Positions 62,071 to 64,000 of a stretch of 64,000 nt of DNA are shown here, in pieces. Below the pieces are notes generated by a model. That model did no database searches and was not told where the DNA came from. It saw nothing but the letters and a program-made list of their open reading frames with translations. Made by a program: the position numbers and the translations under genes. Within the stretch, counting starts at the first letter, position 1; every line of letters begins with the position of its first letter. Source of the DNA: Owenia fusiformis (taxonomy: Eukaryota > Annelida > Polychaeta > Sabellida > Oweniidae); the NCBI GenBank assembly GCA_903813345.2, contig CAIIXF020000006.1:2048001-2112000 (forward strand), in the 5' to 3' direction.

Positions 62071-62155
62071 GTGAGTGCAGTTTAAAACCATTTCACTTAT
62101 GTAATATATTCTGTTATCTTAATTCATTTTGCCTTATTTTAAAACGAATCCCTCC

Positions 62156-62771
62156 CACAGGGGTTTGTATAGAAGATAGGATAGAACCCTCGTACATGTA
62201 CATGTATGTCTTCTAAGTCTTCAATCTTTAGAAAGGGAAACCGGAGTGACTTATGAGGAAAAATAAAAAATATTTTATACTTAGAATATGTCGAATCATT
62301 TCAATAATATATCTACATGTATATTGAACATATAAACTAACTAGGGGGGAAAATAACAGAGCAATCCATCGACTAGTTACTGAGAAAGGACCATGTGCAG
62401 TATGGCAAGTGATTTTAGACAGTCATATCTTTCACCATGAGTACTTTCTGCCCATAAAAACAATGTTTTTTTTGTTATTATTATTTATTATTGAAAATAC
62501 TGGACTCGTTTCTATCTCCTGATAGTACCTAGTTTGTCATTAATTGATAAAAAACAATGCAAAAGAAACGTTAAACTGTCGATTAAATTATGATAATGAT
62601 GATATAGGTCAAAAATGGTTCTCATATGATCATGTTTACTATGCGCATCAATTGAGAAAGACATTAAATAACTTTTTTTTCTTAATAAGTAACTCCGGTT
62701 TCCCTTTCAAAAGATTGAAGACTTAGAAGACGTACGAGGGCTCTGCCCAATCTTCCATACAAACCCCTGTG
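62156..62771. mobile_element. hAT-like MITE with 8-bp target duplication
   Basis: The ends are CACAGGGGTTTG and CAAACCCCTGTG. The inverted repeats reach about 100 bp with small differences, including a shared GTACGAGGG-type stretch. ATCCCTCC sits directly on both sides (62148-62155 and 62772-62779), an 8-bp duplication as made by hAT transposases. The body holds a fragment (62387-62461) of the repeat family seen at 58.1 kb. It lies in the intron of the right-edge gene and has no coding capacity. Confidence 0.85.
62387..62461. repeat. End fragment of the 58.1-kb foldback family
   Basis: Matches the left end of the family, including TATGGCAAGTGATTTTAGAC and TTTCACCATGAGTACTTTCT. Only about 75 bp remain, inside the hAT-like MITE. 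Confidence 0.75.
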
Positions 62772-63029
62772 ATCCCTCCTGAAGATTCTATATCATGTCT
62801 CAGTATACCCCCATGGGACATATTGTGAATGTATAAAGTAAACATATCAGTGCTCTAAGCTATTCGAAAAGTGTCTATTGAAGGGCCGTTTGAAGTTTGA
62901 AAGGTATACATACACAACGAAAAGATCGTGTCTGAATGATTTTAGTTAGGGGTTGGAAGTACCATTGATAAATCCTTTCATGAGCCGCATTTAAGTAGTT
63001 AACAATCAACAATTGTTTTAATTTTTTAG

Positions 63030-64000
63030 CTGTATGCATTCCCCAACGCTGATCCAGCAGTGGCACTTGACATAATTGAATCCAATAAGGAACAAGTCCA
63101 AGATGGTAGTGTATTCGGTGTAATAGCTGAAATATACGGTGTACCAACGACACGTGACGAAGCGTCAACGTCTATAAATCAAACAACTAATACAAGTGCT
63201 GTTAATAATGTAGTTCTAAGACAATGTGTTAATGCTGTTGAACAGTCAACCAAGGATGATGCACAAGGAAACACTCAAATTGAGGAAACCCCAGGAAGAA
63301 CACAATATGTTGCGAATGCACCCTCACATCATGATATACTCAAGGATATCACTCGATCTTACTTTTCCCAACAGCATTCTTTGCATGGAGTTGACAACGT
63401 TACCTTCGATTTTGAAGAGGAACAAAGCATTGATGACAATGTAGACTTTAATCATAAGGATAAGGATGTTACAGTCATAAATCATGATCAAATGGGAGGT
63501 GGCAAAGTTGAAATTGAGGAAGACAATATTGGCACTGTGTCGCCCGCTAGAGTTACTATAGATGGAGGTATAAGAGAAGTATATTGTAAAAGTTCGGCTT
63601 TGGAAACATCTGAAATGAGAGAAAATGAATCTATGGACGACACTGACACACACAATCGCTGTAAACTTGACAAACATTCCAAACCACCTCTGGAAGATTG
63701 CAAAAGAGATGATGACAATGGCCATACAGTTGGGGTTGCTGATGACGATGACATTGATACACATGATGTTGTTCATTACAAAGATGTATCCGAATTCGTA
63801 ACCGACTCAGTGGAGAGTATACACAAATCTGAACAACTGGTTTCCGAAACCCATCACGGCAATGATAACACTTCCATTGTAAATGCTAACACGATGAAAT
63901 TAATTGACAATGCCAAGTTCGATAATCAAGAATGTTGTATTAATTCTTTAAAGGTAGCTGATAAACATTTAACTCGTCTTGTTGAACATTTAGAGAGTGA
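63030..64000 (+). CDS. Exon 2 of right-edge gene, partial at window end
   Basis: The exon starts after a pyrimidine run ending ATTTTTTAG and stays open without a stop for 971 bases to the window edge. With exon 1, 342 whole residues are visible. LYAFPNADPAVALDIIES, with helices on both sides, resembles the hydrophobic-FP motif and Leu/Ile pattern of CUE domains, which bind ubiquitin. After about residue 65 the protein becomes low-complexity, rich in Asp, Glu, Asn and Ser (for example KRDDDNGHTVGVADDDDID), probably disordered. Minus-strand open frames here are shadows. Family unknown; proteins with an N-terminal CUE-like fold and a long disordered region include some RING-type ubiquitin ligases, but no catalytic domain is visible. 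Confidence 0.8.
   Translation, partial: MYAFPNADPAVALDIIESNKEQVQDGSVFGVIAEIYGVPTTRDEASTSINQTTNTSAVNNVVLRQCVNAVEQSTKDDAQGNTQIEETPGRTQYVANAPSHHDILKDITRSYFSQQHSLHGVDNVTFDFEEEQSIDDNVDFNHKDKDVTVINHDQMGGGKVEIEEDNIGTVSPARVTIDGGIREVYCKSSALETSEMRENESMDDTDTHNRCKLDKHSKPPLEDCKRDDDNGHTVGVADDDDIDTHDVVHYKDVSEFVTDSVESIHKSEQLVSETHHGNDNTSIVNANTMKLIDNAKFDNQECCINSLKVADKHLTRLVEHLES

Noticed and set aside
63324-63776. Minus-strand frames of 88-150 codons
   Set aside because: Shadows of the long plus-strand exon.

Overview
This window is AT-rich animal nuclear DNA with intron-rich, split genes and many small DNA transposons. The gene content (a GDNF-receptor-like protein with four cysteine-rich GDNF/GAS1 domains and a GPI-anchor tail) and the repeats (mariner MITEs, foldback hairpins, a dispersed element ending in a GGACGGACGGA tract) suggest an invertebrate, probably a marine lophotrochozoan such as a mollusc. 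That assignment is inference.

Most of the window is one gene on the minus strand, about 56.6 kb from ATG (59069) to stop (2508). I assembled it by hand from 18 coding exons whose splice phases all fit. The model totals 2661 nt, 886 residues plus stop. Exon 1 is a signal peptide. Exons 2-3, 5-6, 7-8 and 8-9 encode four GDNF/GAS1-type domains. Exons 4, 10, 11 and 12 are largely Ser/Thr/Pro-rich linkers. Exons 13-17 form a further cysteine-containing module. Exon 18 ends in a hydrophobic tail like a GPI signal. Intron 1 alone is about 32.5 kb.

At the right edge a second gene starts on the plus strand (62014, running off the end). It has a short first exon, a 959-bp intron carrying a hAT-like MITE with an 8-bp target duplication, and a long exon open to base 64000. 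Its N-terminus resembles a CUE/UBA-type ubiquitin-binding fold followed by a long acidic, low-complexity stretch. The two genes are head to head, 2.9 kb apart, with a dead mariner element between them.

The introns hold the rest: a 48-bp minisatellite of about 34 copies (28.9-30.7 kb), a 26-bp array (31.6-32.1 kb), a 56-bp array (46.7-47.3 kb), a foldback-like element with terminal repeats made of tandem subrepeats (43.7-44.5 kb), a three-level nest of transposons (20.3-24.5 kb), two mariner-type elements with decayed transposase, and about a dozen hairpin MITEs. No bacterial-type operon, CRISPR array or intact transposase was seen.
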